In this document: piece by piece, positions 1-8,582 of the stretch
How the letters are laid out: each line of letters starts with the position of its first letter
Position numbering within the stretch: position 1 is the first letter of the stretch
Source: Novosphingobium ovatum
GTDB taxonomy: Bacteria > Pseudomonadota > Alphaproteobacteria > Sphingomonadales > Sphingomonadaceae
DNA: 64,000 bases
Assembly: GCF_009909235.1 (NCBI RefSeq)
Contig: NZ_JAAAPO010000003.1
Coordinates: 62,001 to 126,000, forward strand
Direction: 5' to 3'
The notes under the pieces: generated by a model
The model's database searches: none
The model's input: the letters and a program-made list of their open reading frames with translations, nothing else
Told to the model about the DNA's origin: nothing
Position numbers and translations under genes: made by a program

Positions 1-1593
1 ATGTCGACCAACCACAAGGACATCGGCACGCTCTACCTGATCTTCGCGATCATGGCGGGCGTGATCGGTGGCGCGATCTCGGGCATCATGCGGGCCGAAC
101 TGGCCCATCCCGGCATCCAGTATCTGGGCTATTTCGCCGAATTGTTGGGCACCCACAATCCCGACATGAATCAGCAATTGCACCTGTGGAACGTGCTGAT
201 CACGGCGCATGGCCTGATCATGGTGTTCTTCATGGTCATGCCCGCGATCATCGGCGGCTTTGGCAACTGGTTCGTGCCGATCATGATCGGCGCGCCCGAC
301 ATGGCCTTCCCGCGCATGAACAACATTTCGTTCTGGCTGACGGTGGCCGGCTTCTGCTCGCTGCTGTGCTCGGCCTTTGTGCCCGGTGGCACGGGGCAGG
401 GCGCGGGCATCGGCTGGACGGCCTATGCGCCGCTGTCCACCACCGGCGCGCAAGGGCCGGCGGTCGATTTCGCGATCTTCTCGCTGCACCTGTCGGGCGC
501 TGGCTCGATCATGGGCGCGATCAACTTCATCACCACCATCTTCAACATGCGCGCGCCGGGCATGACCCTGCACAAGATGCCGCTGTTCGTGTGGTCGGTG
601 CTGGTTACCGCGTTCCTGCTGCTGCTGGCGCTGCCGGTGCTGGCCGCCGCGATTACCATGCTGCTGACCGACCGCAACTTCCACACCACTTTCTTTGATC
701 CGGCCGGCGGCGGCGATCCGGTGCTGTTCCAGCATCTGTTCTGGTTCTTTGGCCACCCCGAAGTCTACATCATGATCCTGCCCGGTTTCGGCATCATCAG
801 CCAGATCGTTTCCACCTTCAGCCGCAAGCCCGTGTTCGGCTATCTGGGCATGGCCTATGCCATGGTGGCGATTGGCGTGGTGGGCTTTGTCGTGTGGGCG
901 CACCACATGTACACCACCGGCCTGTCCGAAGACGTGAAGATGTATTTCACCACCGCCACGATGGTGATCGCGGTGCCGACCGGCATCAAGATCTTTAGCT
1001 GGATCGCGACGATGTGGGGCGGTTCGCTGCGCTTCACCAGCCCGATGGTCTGGGCGATCGGCTTCATCTTCCTGTTCACCGTGGGCGGTGTGACGGGTGT
1101 GGAACTGGCCAATGGCGGCTTGGACGACAACCTGCAGGACACCTATTACGTGGTGGCGCATTTCCACTATGTGCTCTCGCTGGGCGCGGTGACCTCGCTG
1201 TTCGCGGGCTTCTATTACTGGTTCCCCAAGATGAGCGGGCGCTGGCACTCGGAGTTCCTGAGCTATGTCCACTTCGCGGTGTTCTTTGTCGGCGTGAACC
1301 TGCTGTTCTTCCCCATGCACTTCCTGGGGATGCAGGGGCAGCCGCGCCGCATGCCCGACATCACGCCCGCCTTTGAACATTGGAATCAGGTGGCGACGCT
1401 GGGCTACAAGATCATGGCCGTGTCGATGGTGATCTGGTTCATCAACATCGCCTATGCCTTCATCGCCGGCAAAAAGGCCGAGGGCAATTATTGGGGCGAG
1501 GGTGCCACGACGCTGGAATGGACGCTGTCCAGCCCGCCGCCGTTCCACCAGTTCGAAACTGTCCCCGTGATCAAGGACGAGGATCACCACTAA
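1..1593 (+). CDS. ctaD: Cytochrome c oxidase subunit I (aa3 type), 5' partial
   Basis: Catalytic subunit of the proton-pumping aa3 terminal oxidase in the inner membrane, reducing O2 with electrons from cytochrome c. Visible landmarks are the low-spin heme a histidine in ITAHG (about residue 70), the CuB His-Tyr motif GHPEVY (about 252-257), the CuB pair WAHHMY (about 300) and the heme a3/heme a histidines in VAHFHY (about 385). The lysine after SRK fits the K-channel region. The first visible codons, [12 protein letters not shown], normally sit about 25-30 residues inside alphaproteobacterial CtaD (usually after WF), so this ATG is probably internal and the true start lies left of the window. 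It heads the oxidase biogenesis operon that follows. Family assignment is very secure; only the start is missing. Confidence 0.97.
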   Translation: MSTNHKDIGTLYLIFAIMAGVIGGAISGIMRAELAHPGIQYLGYFAELLGTHNPDMNQQLHLWNVLITAHGLIMVFFMVMPAIIGGFGNWFVPIMIGAPDMAFPRMNNISFWLTVAGFCSLLCSAFVPGGTGQGAGIGWTAYAPLSTTGAQGPAVDFAIFSLHLSGAGSIMGAINFITTIFNMRAPGMTLHKMPLFVWSVLVTAFLLLLALPVLAAAITMLLTDRNFHTTFFDPAGGGDPVLFQHLFWFFGHPEVYIMILPGFGIISQIVSTFSRKPVFGYLGMAYAMVAIGVVGFVVWAHHMYTTGLSEDVKMYFTTATMVIAVPTGIKIFSWIATMWGGSLRFTSPMVWAIGFIFLFTVGGVTGVELANGGLDDNLQDTYYVVAHFHYVLSLGAVTSLFAGFYYWFPKMSGRWHSEFLSYVHFAVFFVGVNLLFFPMHFLGMQGQPRRMPDITPAFEHWNQVATLGYKIMAVSMVIWFINIAYAFIAGKKAEGNYWGEGATTLEWTLSSPPPFHQFETVPVIKDEDHH

Positions 1594-1729
1594 GCCGCAT
1601 GGCGCGGGGCGGCCGCTGTTGCGCCGCCCCGTCCATCGCCCGATTTGTGCGGAAACGGGATATCATACCATGGCCAGATCCCACGCGGCGGCTTTACAAG
1701 TGCGCGGCTTCGGGCAAGGGGGCTGGGGC

Positions 1730-2662
1730 ATGAGCCAGCCCAACATGCCCCCCCGTCCGATTCAGAAAATGCCCGCCGAATGGCGTGACTTTTTCGCGCT
1801 GACCAAACCGCGCGTGATGACGCTGGTGATTTTTACCGGCCTGTGCGGGTTGTTGGCAGCGCCTGTGTCGATCAATCCGGTGATCGGTTTCACCGCCATC
1901 CTGTGCATCGCGGTGGGCGCCGGGGGCGCGGCGGCGTTGAACCAGTGGTGGGAGGCCGACATTGACGCCGGCATGAAGCGCACCGCTGGTCGCCCTTTGC
2001 CCGCCGGGCGGATGGAGCGCGAGAGCGCGCGTGATTTCGGCTTTGCGCTGTCGGGCATCGCGGTGATGACGATGGGGCTGGGGGTCAACTGGCTGTGCGC
2101 CGCGATTCTGGCGGTGTCGATTTTCTATTACGCGGTGATCTATACCATCTGGCTGAAACCGCGCACGCCGCAGAACATCGTGATCGGCGGCGGGGCCGGG
2201 GCTTTCCCGCCGATGATCGGCTGGTGCGCGGCGACGGGCCATATCAGCCTGATGCCGGTGGTGCTGTTTGCCATCATCTTCATGTGGACGCCGCCTCATT
2301 TCTGGAGCCTCGCGCTGTTTGTGCGGACCGATTACGCCAAGGTGGGTATTCCGATGCTGCCGGTGGTGGCGGGCGAAGCGGTCACGCGGCGGCAGATCCT
2401 GATCTATACCATCGCGCTGGCGCCGCTGGCGGTGGCGCCTGCGCTGTTGCCGCGCGCGATGGGCGGGTTTGGCGCGGTCTATGGCGTGGTGTCGGTGGCG
2501 CTCAGCCTAGCGTTTCTGGGCTTTGCGCTGTGGGTGGGCCTGCGCCGCCGTCAGGGCGATGGCGATTCGATGAAGCCGGAAAAGCGGATGTTCGCGTTCT
2601 CGGTGCTGTATCTGTTTGTGCTGTTCGGCGCCTTGGTGGCCGATCGCTGGATTGTGGGATGA
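1730..2662 (+). CDS. ctaB: Protoheme IX farnesyltransferase (heme O synthase)
   Basis: Transfers a farnesyl group to heme B to make heme O, the precursor of heme A for the upstream oxidase. It is a 310-aa integral membrane protein of the UbiA superfamily. The first Asp-rich prenyl-diphosphate site appears as NQWWEADID (about residues 69-77), followed by KRTAGRPLP. The second conserved loop is [12 protein letters not shown] (about 200). I chose the ATG at 1730, preceded by an AAGGGGG ribosome site; an in-frame upstream extension to 1619 has no family counterpart. It lies 137 bp after ctaD and 6 bp before the next small gene, so co-transcription is likely. Confidence 0.95.
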   Translation: MSQPNMPPRPIQKMPAEWRDFFALTKPRVMTLVIFTGLCGLLAAPVSINPVIGFTAILCIAVGAGGAAALNQWWEADIDAGMKRTAGRPLPAGRMERESARDFGFALSGIAVMTMGLGVNWLCAAILAVSIFYYAVIYTIWLKPRTPQNIVIGGGAGAFPPMIGWCAATGHISLMPVVLFAIIFMWTPPHFWSLALFVRTDYAKVGIPMLPVVAGEAVTRRQILIYTIALAPLAVAPALLPRAMGGFGAVYGVVSVALSLAFLGFALWVGLRRRQGDGDSMKPEKRMFAFSVLYLFVLFGALVADRWIVG

Positions 2663-2668
2663 CCGATC

Positions 2669-2887
2669 ATGGATAATGCCGATCCCGTGCTGGACGCCAA
2701 AGCCGCCGAGGCCGAGCGTCGGCGGATCATCGCCGGGCGCAACAATGTGACGGCGCTGGTGCTGGTGGGGCTGGTGGTGCTGTTCTTTGCCATCACCATC
2801 GTCAAGCGCACAGGCCATTCGGCCGCCGAAACCCGCGCCGCGCTGGAGGGCCACCCGGTCGCCACCGCCCATTCGGGCGCGCAGTAA
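2669..2887 (+). CDS. Small single-pass membrane protein in cox operon
   Basis: A 72-aa protein with a charged N-terminal stretch (AAEAERRRI), one clear transmembrane helix (roughly residues 29-45, rich in L, V, F) and a short polar tail. Small proteins of this layout commonly sit between ctaB and ctaG in alphaproteobacterial oxidase operons and are sometimes called CoxF-like; their role in oxidase assembly is not well defined. Its stop codon overlaps the ctaG start by one base (TAATG), suggesting translational coupling. That it is a real gene is well supported by position and coupling; its function is inference only. Confidence 0.75.
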   Translation: MDNADPVLDAKAAEAERRRIIAGRNNVTALVLVGLVVLFFAITIVKRTGHSAAETRAALEGHPVATAHSGAQ

Positions 2888-3438
2888 TGGCCAACAACCG
2901 CCGCATTGCCGTGATGTCGGCGGGGCTGGCGGTGGCGATGCTGGGGCTGGGCTATGCCTCGGTGCCGCTGTACCGGCTGTTTTGTCAGGTCACTGGCTAT
3001 GGCGGCACGCCGATGCGCGCCAGCGAAGGGCAGGCCGGGCAGGTGCGCGCCGTGGCCGGGCGGACGATGTCGGTGCGGTTTGACGCCAATGTCGACGCGG
3101 GGATGCCGTGGCGTTTCCAGCCCGAGGCGAATACCCAGACGGTGCAGATCGGGCAGCGCACGCTGGCCATCTATGCCGCGCAGAACCTGTCGGACCGGGC
3201 GATCACCGGGGCGGCCAGTTTCAACGTCGCCCCGGCAGAGGCGGCGCGCTATTTCACCAAGGTCCAATGTTTCTGTTTCAACCAGCAGACGCTGCGCCCG
3301 CATGAGACGGTGCGCATGCCGGTGACCTATTATGTGGATCCCGCGATCCTGAATGATCCCGACCTCAAGGGGGTGGAGCAGATCACCTTGAGTTACACGT
3401 TCCATGTCGTCCCCGACGCAGCGGCAAAGGGGGCATAA
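2887..3438 (+). CDS. ctaG: Cytochrome c oxidase assembly protein, Cox11/CtaG copper chaperone
   Basis: Delivers copper to the CuB site of oxidase subunit I. The 183-aa protein has an N-terminal membrane anchor (about residues 7-25) followed by a periplasmic beta domain. The family-defining sequence PLYRLFCQVTGYGG follows the anchor, and the copper-binding CFCF motif is present in KVQCFCFNQQ (about residue 125). The C-terminal region with PVTYYVDP and LSYTFH is typical of Cox11. It starts on the ATG that overlaps the previous stop. Together with ctaB, ctaE and SURF1 it forms a standard aa3 assembly operon. Confidence 0.96.
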   Translation: MANNRRIAVMSAGLAVAMLGLGYASVPLYRLFCQVTGYGGTPMRASEGQAGQVRAVAGRTMSVRFDANVDAGMPWRFQPEANTQTVQIGQRTLAIYAAQNLSDRAITGAASFNVAPAEAARYFTKVQCFCFNQQTLRPHETVRMPVTYYVDPAILNDPDLKGVEQITLSYTFHVVPDAAAKGA

Positions 3439-3608
3439 AGGGGTAGATTTCCGCCTGTTCGCGCAAGGGGCGCACAGCAAAATGGCTGGACCCGCATCGC
3501 GCCGACAGGTACAGTTAGGCCAAAGCAATAAGCACCGCACCTGCGGCGAATACGCCTTTACCAAACATGGTGGGCGCCGCTCGTGCCACAGTGGGGATGT
3601 TTGACACC

Positions 3609-4430
3609 ATGTCCGGTACCAAGACTCACGATTACCATATTCTGCCGCCCGATATCGTCCCGCTGTTGACGACGCTGGGCGCGTTTACGTTTACCACCGG
3701 CATGGTGCTGAAAATGCACGATATGGCCGGTGGTCATCTGGTGCCTTGGGCGGGCATGGCGCTGTTGCTGGCCTGCATGGCCAGCTGGTTCACCAAAATC
3801 GTCAACGAGGCGCACGCGGGCGATCACACCCCCGTGGTGCAGTTGCATCAGCGTTACGGCATGATCCTGTTCATCGCCTCGGAGGTGATGTTCTTTGTCG
3901 GCTGGTTCTGGGCGTTCTTCGACTTCTCGCTGTTCCCGACCGAGCTGTCCAAGGCGATCGGGGGCCAATGGCCGCCCAAGGAAATGGAAGCGGTGCTCGA
4001 CGCGTTCGACCTGCCGCTGCTCAATACGCTGATCCTGCTGTGCTCGGGCACGACGCTGACCTGGGCGCATCACAGCCTGATCCACGGTGACCGCTCCAGC
4101 GTGATCAAGGGGTTGTGGCTGACGATCCTGCTGGGCATGCTGTTCTCGGCGTTGCAGGCGTTTGAATATGCCCACGCGCCGTTCCCCTTTGGTCAGAACA
4201 CCTATGGTTCGGCGTTCTATATGGCCACGGGCTTCCACGGCTTTCACGTCATTGTCGGCACCATTTTCCTGATGGTCTGCCTGTTCCGCGCCTATCGCGG
4301 CCATTTCACGCCCAAGCAGCACTTTGGGTTCGAAGCGGCGGCCTGGTATTGGCACTTTGTCGACGTGGTCTGGCTGTTCCTGTATGTGTGCATCTACATC
4401 TGGGGCAACTGGGGTTTCCCGATTGACTGA
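3609..4430 (+). CDS. ctaE: Cytochrome c oxidase subunit III
   Basis: Third core subunit of the aa3 oxidase. The protein has seven predicted transmembrane segments and begins with the conserved HDYHILPP. Conserved landmarks include FIASEVMFFVGWFWAFF and, near the C-terminus, the FHGFHVIVG and WYWHFVDVVWLFLY signatures. I chose the ATG at 3609 (273 aa). The upstream in-frame ATG at 3597 is possible, but the GGGG at 3590-3594 would be too close to it. The 170 bp between ctaG and this gene contain no gene I can support. Its 3' end overlaps the proposed start of the DUF983 gene. Confidence 0.95.
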   Translation: MSGTKTHDYHILPPDIVPLLTTLGAFTFTTGMVLKMHDMAGGHLVPWAGMALLLACMASWFTKIVNEAHAGDHTPVVQLHQRYGMILFIASEVMFFVGWFWAFFDFSLFPTELSKAIGGQWPPKEMEAVLDAFDLPLLNTLILLCSGTTLTWAHHSLIHGDRSSVIKGLWLTILLGMLFSALQAFEYAHAPFPFGQNTYGSAFYMATGFHGFHVIVGTIFLMVCLFRAYRGHFTPKQHFGFEAAAWYWHFVDVVWLFLYVCIYIWGNWGFPID

Positions 4431-4809
4431 TCCGCATTCGCATGGGGATGTGACGGCGCGGCCGGGGATTGCCTCGGTCGCGCTGTTTGGCGTTTGTCCG
4501 CGATGCGGCGCGCGCGGGCTGTTCCGTGGCGTGGCGCAATTTGCCCCGGCCTGCGGGCGGTGCGGGCTGGATTATGCCGCGTTCAATGTGGGCGATGGGC
4601 CGGCGGCCTTTCTGACCTTTGGCGTTGGCGCGCTGGCGGCTGTGGTCGCGGCGTGGCTGGCGCTGTCGGTCGATCCGCCGGTGTGGGTCTATGTCGCGGT
4701 GCTGGTGCCGCTGGTGGTGGGGCCGACATTGTGGGGCCTGCGCCTGTGCAAGGGCGCGCTGTTGGCCGCCGAATACAAACGCCGCGCGGCAGAGCACAGG
4801 GCGCAATGA
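4423..4809 (+). CDS. DUF983 family membrane protein
   Basis: A 128-aa protein with two CxxC pairs near the N-terminus (CPRCG and CGRCG), which look like a zinc or metal knuckle, followed by two transmembrane helices (roughly residues 58-78 and 82-101). DUF983 proteins are regularly encoded beside oxidase assembly genes in alphaproteobacteria, but their biochemical role is unknown. No ATG is available at a sensible place. The TTG at 4423 overlaps the ctaE stop and has a GGGG ribosome site 8 bases upstream; the GTG at 4450 is less well placed. The stop overlaps the SURF1 start (ATGA), so translational coupling is likely. Confidence 0.82.
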   Translation: MTDPHSHGDVTARPGIASVALFGVCPRCGARGLFRGVAQFAPACGRCGLDYAAFNVGDGPAAFLTFGVGALAAVVAAWLALSVDPPVWVYVAVLVPLVVGPTLWGLRLCKGALLAAEYKRRAAEHRAQ

Positions 4810-5438
4810 GGCGCCGCATCCCGCTGATCCCCACGCTGCTGGTGCTGGCGGCGGCGGGGTATATGGTCCATCTGGGCCTGTGGCAGATTGATCGGCTGCA
4901 CCAGAAACAGGCGCAGATTGCCCGCCACACGGCGGCCATTGCGGATAGCCGCGTGGTGTCGATCGGCGTTGTCTGGGCGCAGCAGCAATCGGATGCGTTT
5001 GATTTCCGCCGCACACAATTCTGGTGCCAACAGGTGATGAGCCAATCGGCGCAGGCGGGGCGCAACGCGGCTGGGGCGGCGGGCTGGGCACAGGTGGCGC
5101 GGTGTCTGACGGCGCCGGTCGACACGCAGAGCTTTCGCCCGACACAGGCGCCGCAGGGCGTGTTGGCCGATGTCGTGATCGGGTGGAGCCAGACGCCCGC
5201 GACCGTCGCGTGGAGCGGCGGGATGGTGCGTGGGCGCATCGTGCCGGGTGGCGCGTTCCGTCACCATGTCGTGGCCGATCCGCCGCTGGCCGGGCTGGTG
5301 GCCAATGCAGCGCCCGATCCGCGCAATGTGCCCAACAACCACCTGTCCTATGCGGTGCAGTGGTTCCTGTTCGCGGGGGTGGCTTTGGTGATCTATGGCT
5401 TGGCGTTGCGCCGCCGGATGGTGGCCGCGCCCCAATAA
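4806..5438 (+). CDS. SURF1 family oxidase assembly factor
   Basis: SURF1 (Shy1) proteins help insert heme a into subunit I of aa3 oxidases. This 210-aa protein has the standard architecture: an N-terminal helix ending in LGLWQIDRL, a periplasmic domain, and a C-terminal helix preceded by the conserved NNHLSYAVQWF. The first ATG overlaps the preceding stop by 3 bases. It is somewhat shorter than many SURF1 proteins but has both anchors. It is the last gene of the oxidase operon; 89 bp separate it from thrC. Confidence 0.9.
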   Translation: MRRRIPLIPTLLVLAAAGYMVHLGLWQIDRLHQKQAQIARHTAAIADSRVVSIGVVWAQQQSDAFDFRRTQFWCQQVMSQSAQAGRNAAGAAGWAQVARCLTAPVDTQSFRPTQAPQGVLADVVIGWSQTPATVAWSGGMVRGRIVPGGAFRHHVVADPPLAGLVANAAPDPRNVPNNHLSYAVQWFLFAGVALVIYGLALRRRMVAAPQ

Positions 5439-5527
5439 CCGCGCCCGCCAACGCGTTTATACGCCAAAATCCTTGCTCCGCGCCGCAACCAAGGCTAACC
5501 GCGCCGCTTCAAAGGCAGGGAAGATCC

Positions 5528-6943
5528 ATGGATTACATCAGCACCCGCGGTAACGCTCCGGCACTGAACTTCGAAGGCGCAACGCTGGCTGGCCTGGCCA
5601 GCGACGGCGGTCTGTATGTGCCGCGCAGCTGGCCCAGCTTTACCAAAGCGGAAATCGCTGAAATGGCGGGGCTTCCCTATGCCCAACTGGCGCAGCGCAT
5701 CATGCTGCCCTTTGTCGCCGACAGCCTCTCGGCCGAGCGTCTGCTGGAACTGACCACGGCCGCCTACGGCCGGTTTGCCCATGCCGCGGTGACCCCGCTC
5801 AAGCAATTTGATTCGCAACAATGGCTGCTGGAACTGTTCCACGGCCCCACGCTGGCGTTCAAGGACGTGGCGTTGCAGATGCTGGGTCTGTTGTTTGAAG
5901 AATTCCTGAGCCGCCCGAACGCCGATGGCACGACGCGCAACCTGACGATCGTGGGCGCCACCAGCGGCGACACCGGCAGCGCGGCGATCGACGCGGTGGC
6001 GGGGCGCGCGGGCGTCGACATCTTCATGCTGCACCCCAAGGGCCGCGTGTCGGACGTTCAGCGCCGCCAGATGACCACGGTTCTGGCCCCCAACGTCCAC
6101 AACATCGCCATCGATGGCAGTTTTGACGACGCGCAGGCCATGGTCAAGCGCATGTTCAACGACACCGCCATGACCAGCCGGTTCAACATCGGTGCGGTTA
6201 ATTCGATCAACTGGGCGCGGTTGATGGCGCAGGTGGTCTATTACTTTGCCGCCGCGCTGCAATTGGGCGCGCCGCACCGCCCGGTGGCCTTCAGCGTGCC
6301 GACCGGCAATTTTGGCGACGTGTTTGCTGGCTACGTTGCGGCCAAGATGGGGCTGCCGATTGAACGCCTGATCGTTGCGACCAACGTCAACGACATCCTG
6401 CACCGCGCGCTGGCCAATGGCGACTATTCGGCCGGGACGGTGACGCCCACGGCCGCGCCTTCGATGGACATTCAGGTGTCGTCGAATTTCGAACGCCTGT
6501 TGTTTGACCTGAATGGGCGCGATGGTGTGGCGATGGCGGCGCAGATGGCCGGGTTTGAATCGACCAAGGCGATGGCCCTGACCAATGCCCAGCGCGAAGG
6601 CGCGGCCGGTCTGTTTTCCAGCGCGCGCGCCGATGCGGGCGAAATGGCCCAGGCGATCCGCTGGGCCTATGACGCCAGTGGCGAGCTGATCGATCCGCAC
6701 ACCGCCATCGGCCTGCATGCCGCGCGCGCGGCCGGGATTGATGCCTCTGTGCCGGTGGTGACGCTGGCCACCGCCCACCCGGCCAAGTTCCCAGATGCGG
6801 TAGAACGCGCCACGGGCCACCGTCCGTTGCTGCCCGCGCGCGTGGGCGATCTGTTCGACCGCGAGGAGCGCTGTGCCGAACTGCCGGGCGATTACGATGC
6901 CGTGGCCGCCTATGTCGCCGCGCGCGCCACGCCCAAGGCATAA
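5528..6943 (+). CDS. thrC: Threonine synthase
   Basis: Converts O-phospho-L-homoserine to L-threonine with pyridoxal phosphate, the last step of threonine biosynthesis in the cytoplasm. The 471-aa protein starts MDYISTRG, typical for the family, and has the PLP-lysine motif GPTLAFKDVALQ (about residues 108-119), the Gly-rich GATSGDTGSAA loop and SVPTGNFGDVFAGY. The ATG at 5528 has an AGGGAAG ribosome site; the long in-frame upstream extension overlaps SURF1 and has no homologous content. The following methyltransferase starts 6 bp after the stop, so these two are probably co-transcribed. Confidence 0.97.
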   Translation: MDYISTRGNAPALNFEGATLAGLASDGGLYVPRSWPSFTKAEIAEMAGLPYAQLAQRIMLPFVADSLSAERLLELTTAAYGRFAHAAVTPLKQFDSQQWLLELFHGPTLAFKDVALQMLGLLFEEFLSRPNADGTTRNLTIVGATSGDTGSAAIDAVAGRAGVDIFMLHPKGRVSDVQRRQMTTVLAPNVHNIAIDGSFDDAQAMVKRMFNDTAMTSRFNIGAVNSINWARLMAQVVYYFAAALQLGAPHRPVAFSVPTGNFGDVFAGYVAAKMGLPIERLIVATNVNDILHRALANGDYSAGTVTPTAAPSMDIQVSSNFERLLFDLNGRDGVAMAAQMAGFESTKAMALTNAQREGAAGLFSSARADAGEMAQAIRWAYDASGELIDPHTAIGLHAARAAGIDASVPVVTLATAHPAKFPDAVERATGHRPLLPARVGDLFDREERCAELPGDYDAVAAYVAARATPKA

Positions 6944-6949
6944 GCGCCG

Positions 6950-7846
6950 ATGGCTGATCTGATCCACCAGCCGCAATTGCTGATCGGCCGGGGCTGGGGC
7001 GATTACGGGCTGGTGGACAGCGGCCACGGGCGCAAGCTGGAGCGGTATGGCGATTACCGTTTCATCCGCCCCGAGCCGCAGGCCCTGTGGGCGCCGCGCA
7101 GTGAGGAATGGGCCGCCCATGGCGAATTCGTCCCCGGCGCGGACGAGGATGGCGGCGGGCGCTGGAATTACATGCGCGATGTGCCGCGCGATGGCTGGCC
7201 GCTGCATTGGCCCAATGGCGATGACCGGGTGCAATTCACCGCCCAATGCACGCCGTTCCGCCATCTGGGCTTTTTCCCGGACATGGCGCCGGTGTGGGAC
7301 TGGATGGGCGCGCAATTGGGCGCGGCGTCTGACGCATCGTGCCTCAACCTGTTTGGCTATACCGGGGTCGGGTCGCTGGCGCTCAGCCGGTTTGGCGCGG
7401 TGACGCATGTTGACGCCAGCAAGAAATCGGTGGCGCAGGCCCGCGCCAATGCCGCCCTGTCGGGGATGGAGGCGCGCCCGATCCGCTGGATCATTGATGA
7501 CGCCGCCAAATTCACCGCCCGCGAGGTGCGCCGGGGCAAGCGCTATGACGGCATCATCCTTGACCCGCCCAAATTCGGTCGCGGCCCGGATGGCGAGGTC
7601 TGGCGGCTGGAGGAGCATCTGCCCGGTTTGGTGGCCGATTGCCGCCGCCTGCTGGATGACAACAGCCGCTTTCTGTTCCTGACGGTCTATGCCGTGCGGA
7701 TGAGCTCGCTGGCGATTGGCGGGATGCTGGCGGAACTGTTTGCCGATCTGCCCGGCGTTATCGAACATGGCGATCTGGCGGTGCAGGAGGATGGGGCCGG
7801 GCGTCTGTTGCCAACGGCGATCTTTGCCCGCTGGCGGCGCGACTGA
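6950..7846 (+). CDS. Class I SAM-dependent methyltransferase, RlmI/RlmK-like
   Basis: A 298-aa methyltransferase resembling the catalytic half of 23S rRNA cytosine methyltransferases (COG1092). The SAM-binding motif I is NLFGYTGVGSLALS (about 129-142), motif II acid is HVDASKKSV, and the catalytic-type motif is ILDPPKFGRG (about 202-211). It lacks the N-terminal PUA domain seen in RlmI, so its substrate is uncertain. The N-terminal third (GDYGLVDSGHGRKLERYG) is conserved in alphaproteobacterial homologues that follow thrC. rRNA is the best guess for the target; a protein or small-molecule target is not excluded. Confidence 0.85.
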   Translation: MADLIHQPQLLIGRGWGDYGLVDSGHGRKLERYGDYRFIRPEPQALWAPRSEEWAAHGEFVPGADEDGGGRWNYMRDVPRDGWPLHWPNGDDRVQFTAQCTPFRHLGFFPDMAPVWDWMGAQLGAASDASCLNLFGYTGVGSLALSRFGAVTHVDASKKSVAQARANAALSGMEARPIRWIIDDAAKFTAREVRRGKRYDGIILDPPKFGRGPDGEVWRLEEHLPGLVADCRRLLDDNSRFLFLTVYAVRMSSLAIGGMLAELFADLPGVIEHGDLAVQEDGAGRLLPTAIFARWRRD

Positions 7847-7868
7847 CCCCTTTTACTCACAGGATGCG

Positions 7869-8246
7869 ATGATGGCCGACAGCCTGACCCTCGAAGTTGC
7901 CAATCTGATGGTGAATGTGCTGACCGGCATTTACTCCGAGGAAACCGGTAACCCACAGCCTTTGCGCATCACCACCACCGTCGATCTGCGCCCGGCCGAG
8001 CGTTACCTGCCCGAGACCCCGCTGTCCGCGTCCAAGAACTACATGGACCTGAAATTCGCCGCGACCCAGGCGATCCCCGATGGCGTGCATTTCACCCTGA
8101 TCGAGGCGCTGGCCGACCACATCTGCGAAACGCTGTTCCTGCAGGATGAGCGGGTGCTGGCCGTCACGGTCAAGATCGTCAAACTGGCCATCAGCGAGGC
8201 GGGCGAGGACATCGGCATGACCTTGCGCCGGGAACGCCGCGCGTGA
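7869..8246 (+). CDS. folB: Dihydroneopterin aldolase
   Basis: Catalyses cleavage of 7,8-dihydroneopterin in folate synthesis. The 125-aa protein fits the FolB fold: the early GIYSEE segment, in place of the better known GVxxxER, then an oligomer-forming core and FTLIEALADHICETLF carrying the conserved Glu. The end EAGEDIGMTLRR is typical of sphingomonad FolB. Two adjacent ATGs (7869 and 7872) follow an AGGA site; either may be used. Its stop overlaps the GTG start of the next gene (GTGA), so translation is likely coupled. Confidence 0.85.
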   Translation: MMADSLTLEVANLMVNVLTGIYSEETGNPQPLRITTTVDLRPAERYLPETPLSASKNYMDLKFAATQAIPDGVHFTLIEALADHICETLFLQDERVLAVTVKIVKLAISEAGEDIGMTLRRERRA

Positions 8247-8578
8247 CGCAGGTGCGGATCGAGGATTTGCCCGAAGATCCGCTGGGCGCGGCCGCGCATT
8301 TCCACAGTGTCGTGGCGCCCGCTTTGGTGGGCGTGTCGCGCCATTTGCCGCGCGATCTGATGCTGGTCCTGCCGCCGGCCGACCACACCCATCGCGCGTG
8401 GCGATTGGCCGCCATTCAGGCATTGGCCCGCGAATTGGCCCCGCAACGGGTGAACGCGGTGGAAAGCGATGACACCGCCGCCATCGCCGCCGCCCATGCG
8501 TGGCTGGAGGCCGCCCCCGGCATTACGGGGCAGGTGTTCCCGCTGGATGGCCAAGGCGCCGGCCCTGTGATAGCCTAA
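8243..8578 (+). CDS. Unknown 111-aa protein between folB and moaA (Rossmann-like tail)
   Basis: Begins with a GTG overlapping the folB stop and ends 4 bp before moaA, so it is embedded in a translationally linked string. The sequence is mixed alpha/beta. Its end, PGITGQVFPLDGQG, resembles the C-terminal TGQxxxxDGG of short-chain dehydrogenases, but there is no cofactor-binding glycine motif and no YxxxK. It may be a minimal Rossmann-like remnant or a specific accessory protein. I do not recognise a function. Codon use and position support a real gene. Confidence 0.7.
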   Translation: MTQVRIEDLPEDPLGAAAHFHSVVAPALVGVSRHLPRDLMLVLPPADHTHRAWRLAAIQALARELAPQRVNAVESDDTAAIAAAHAWLEAAPGITGQVFPLDGQGAGPVIA

Positions 8579-8582
8579 GCGC

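Noticed and set aside
5024..5527. Long N-terminal extension of thrC
   Set aside because: Overlaps SURF1 in another frame; the standard MDYISTRG start at 5528 has a ribosome site.
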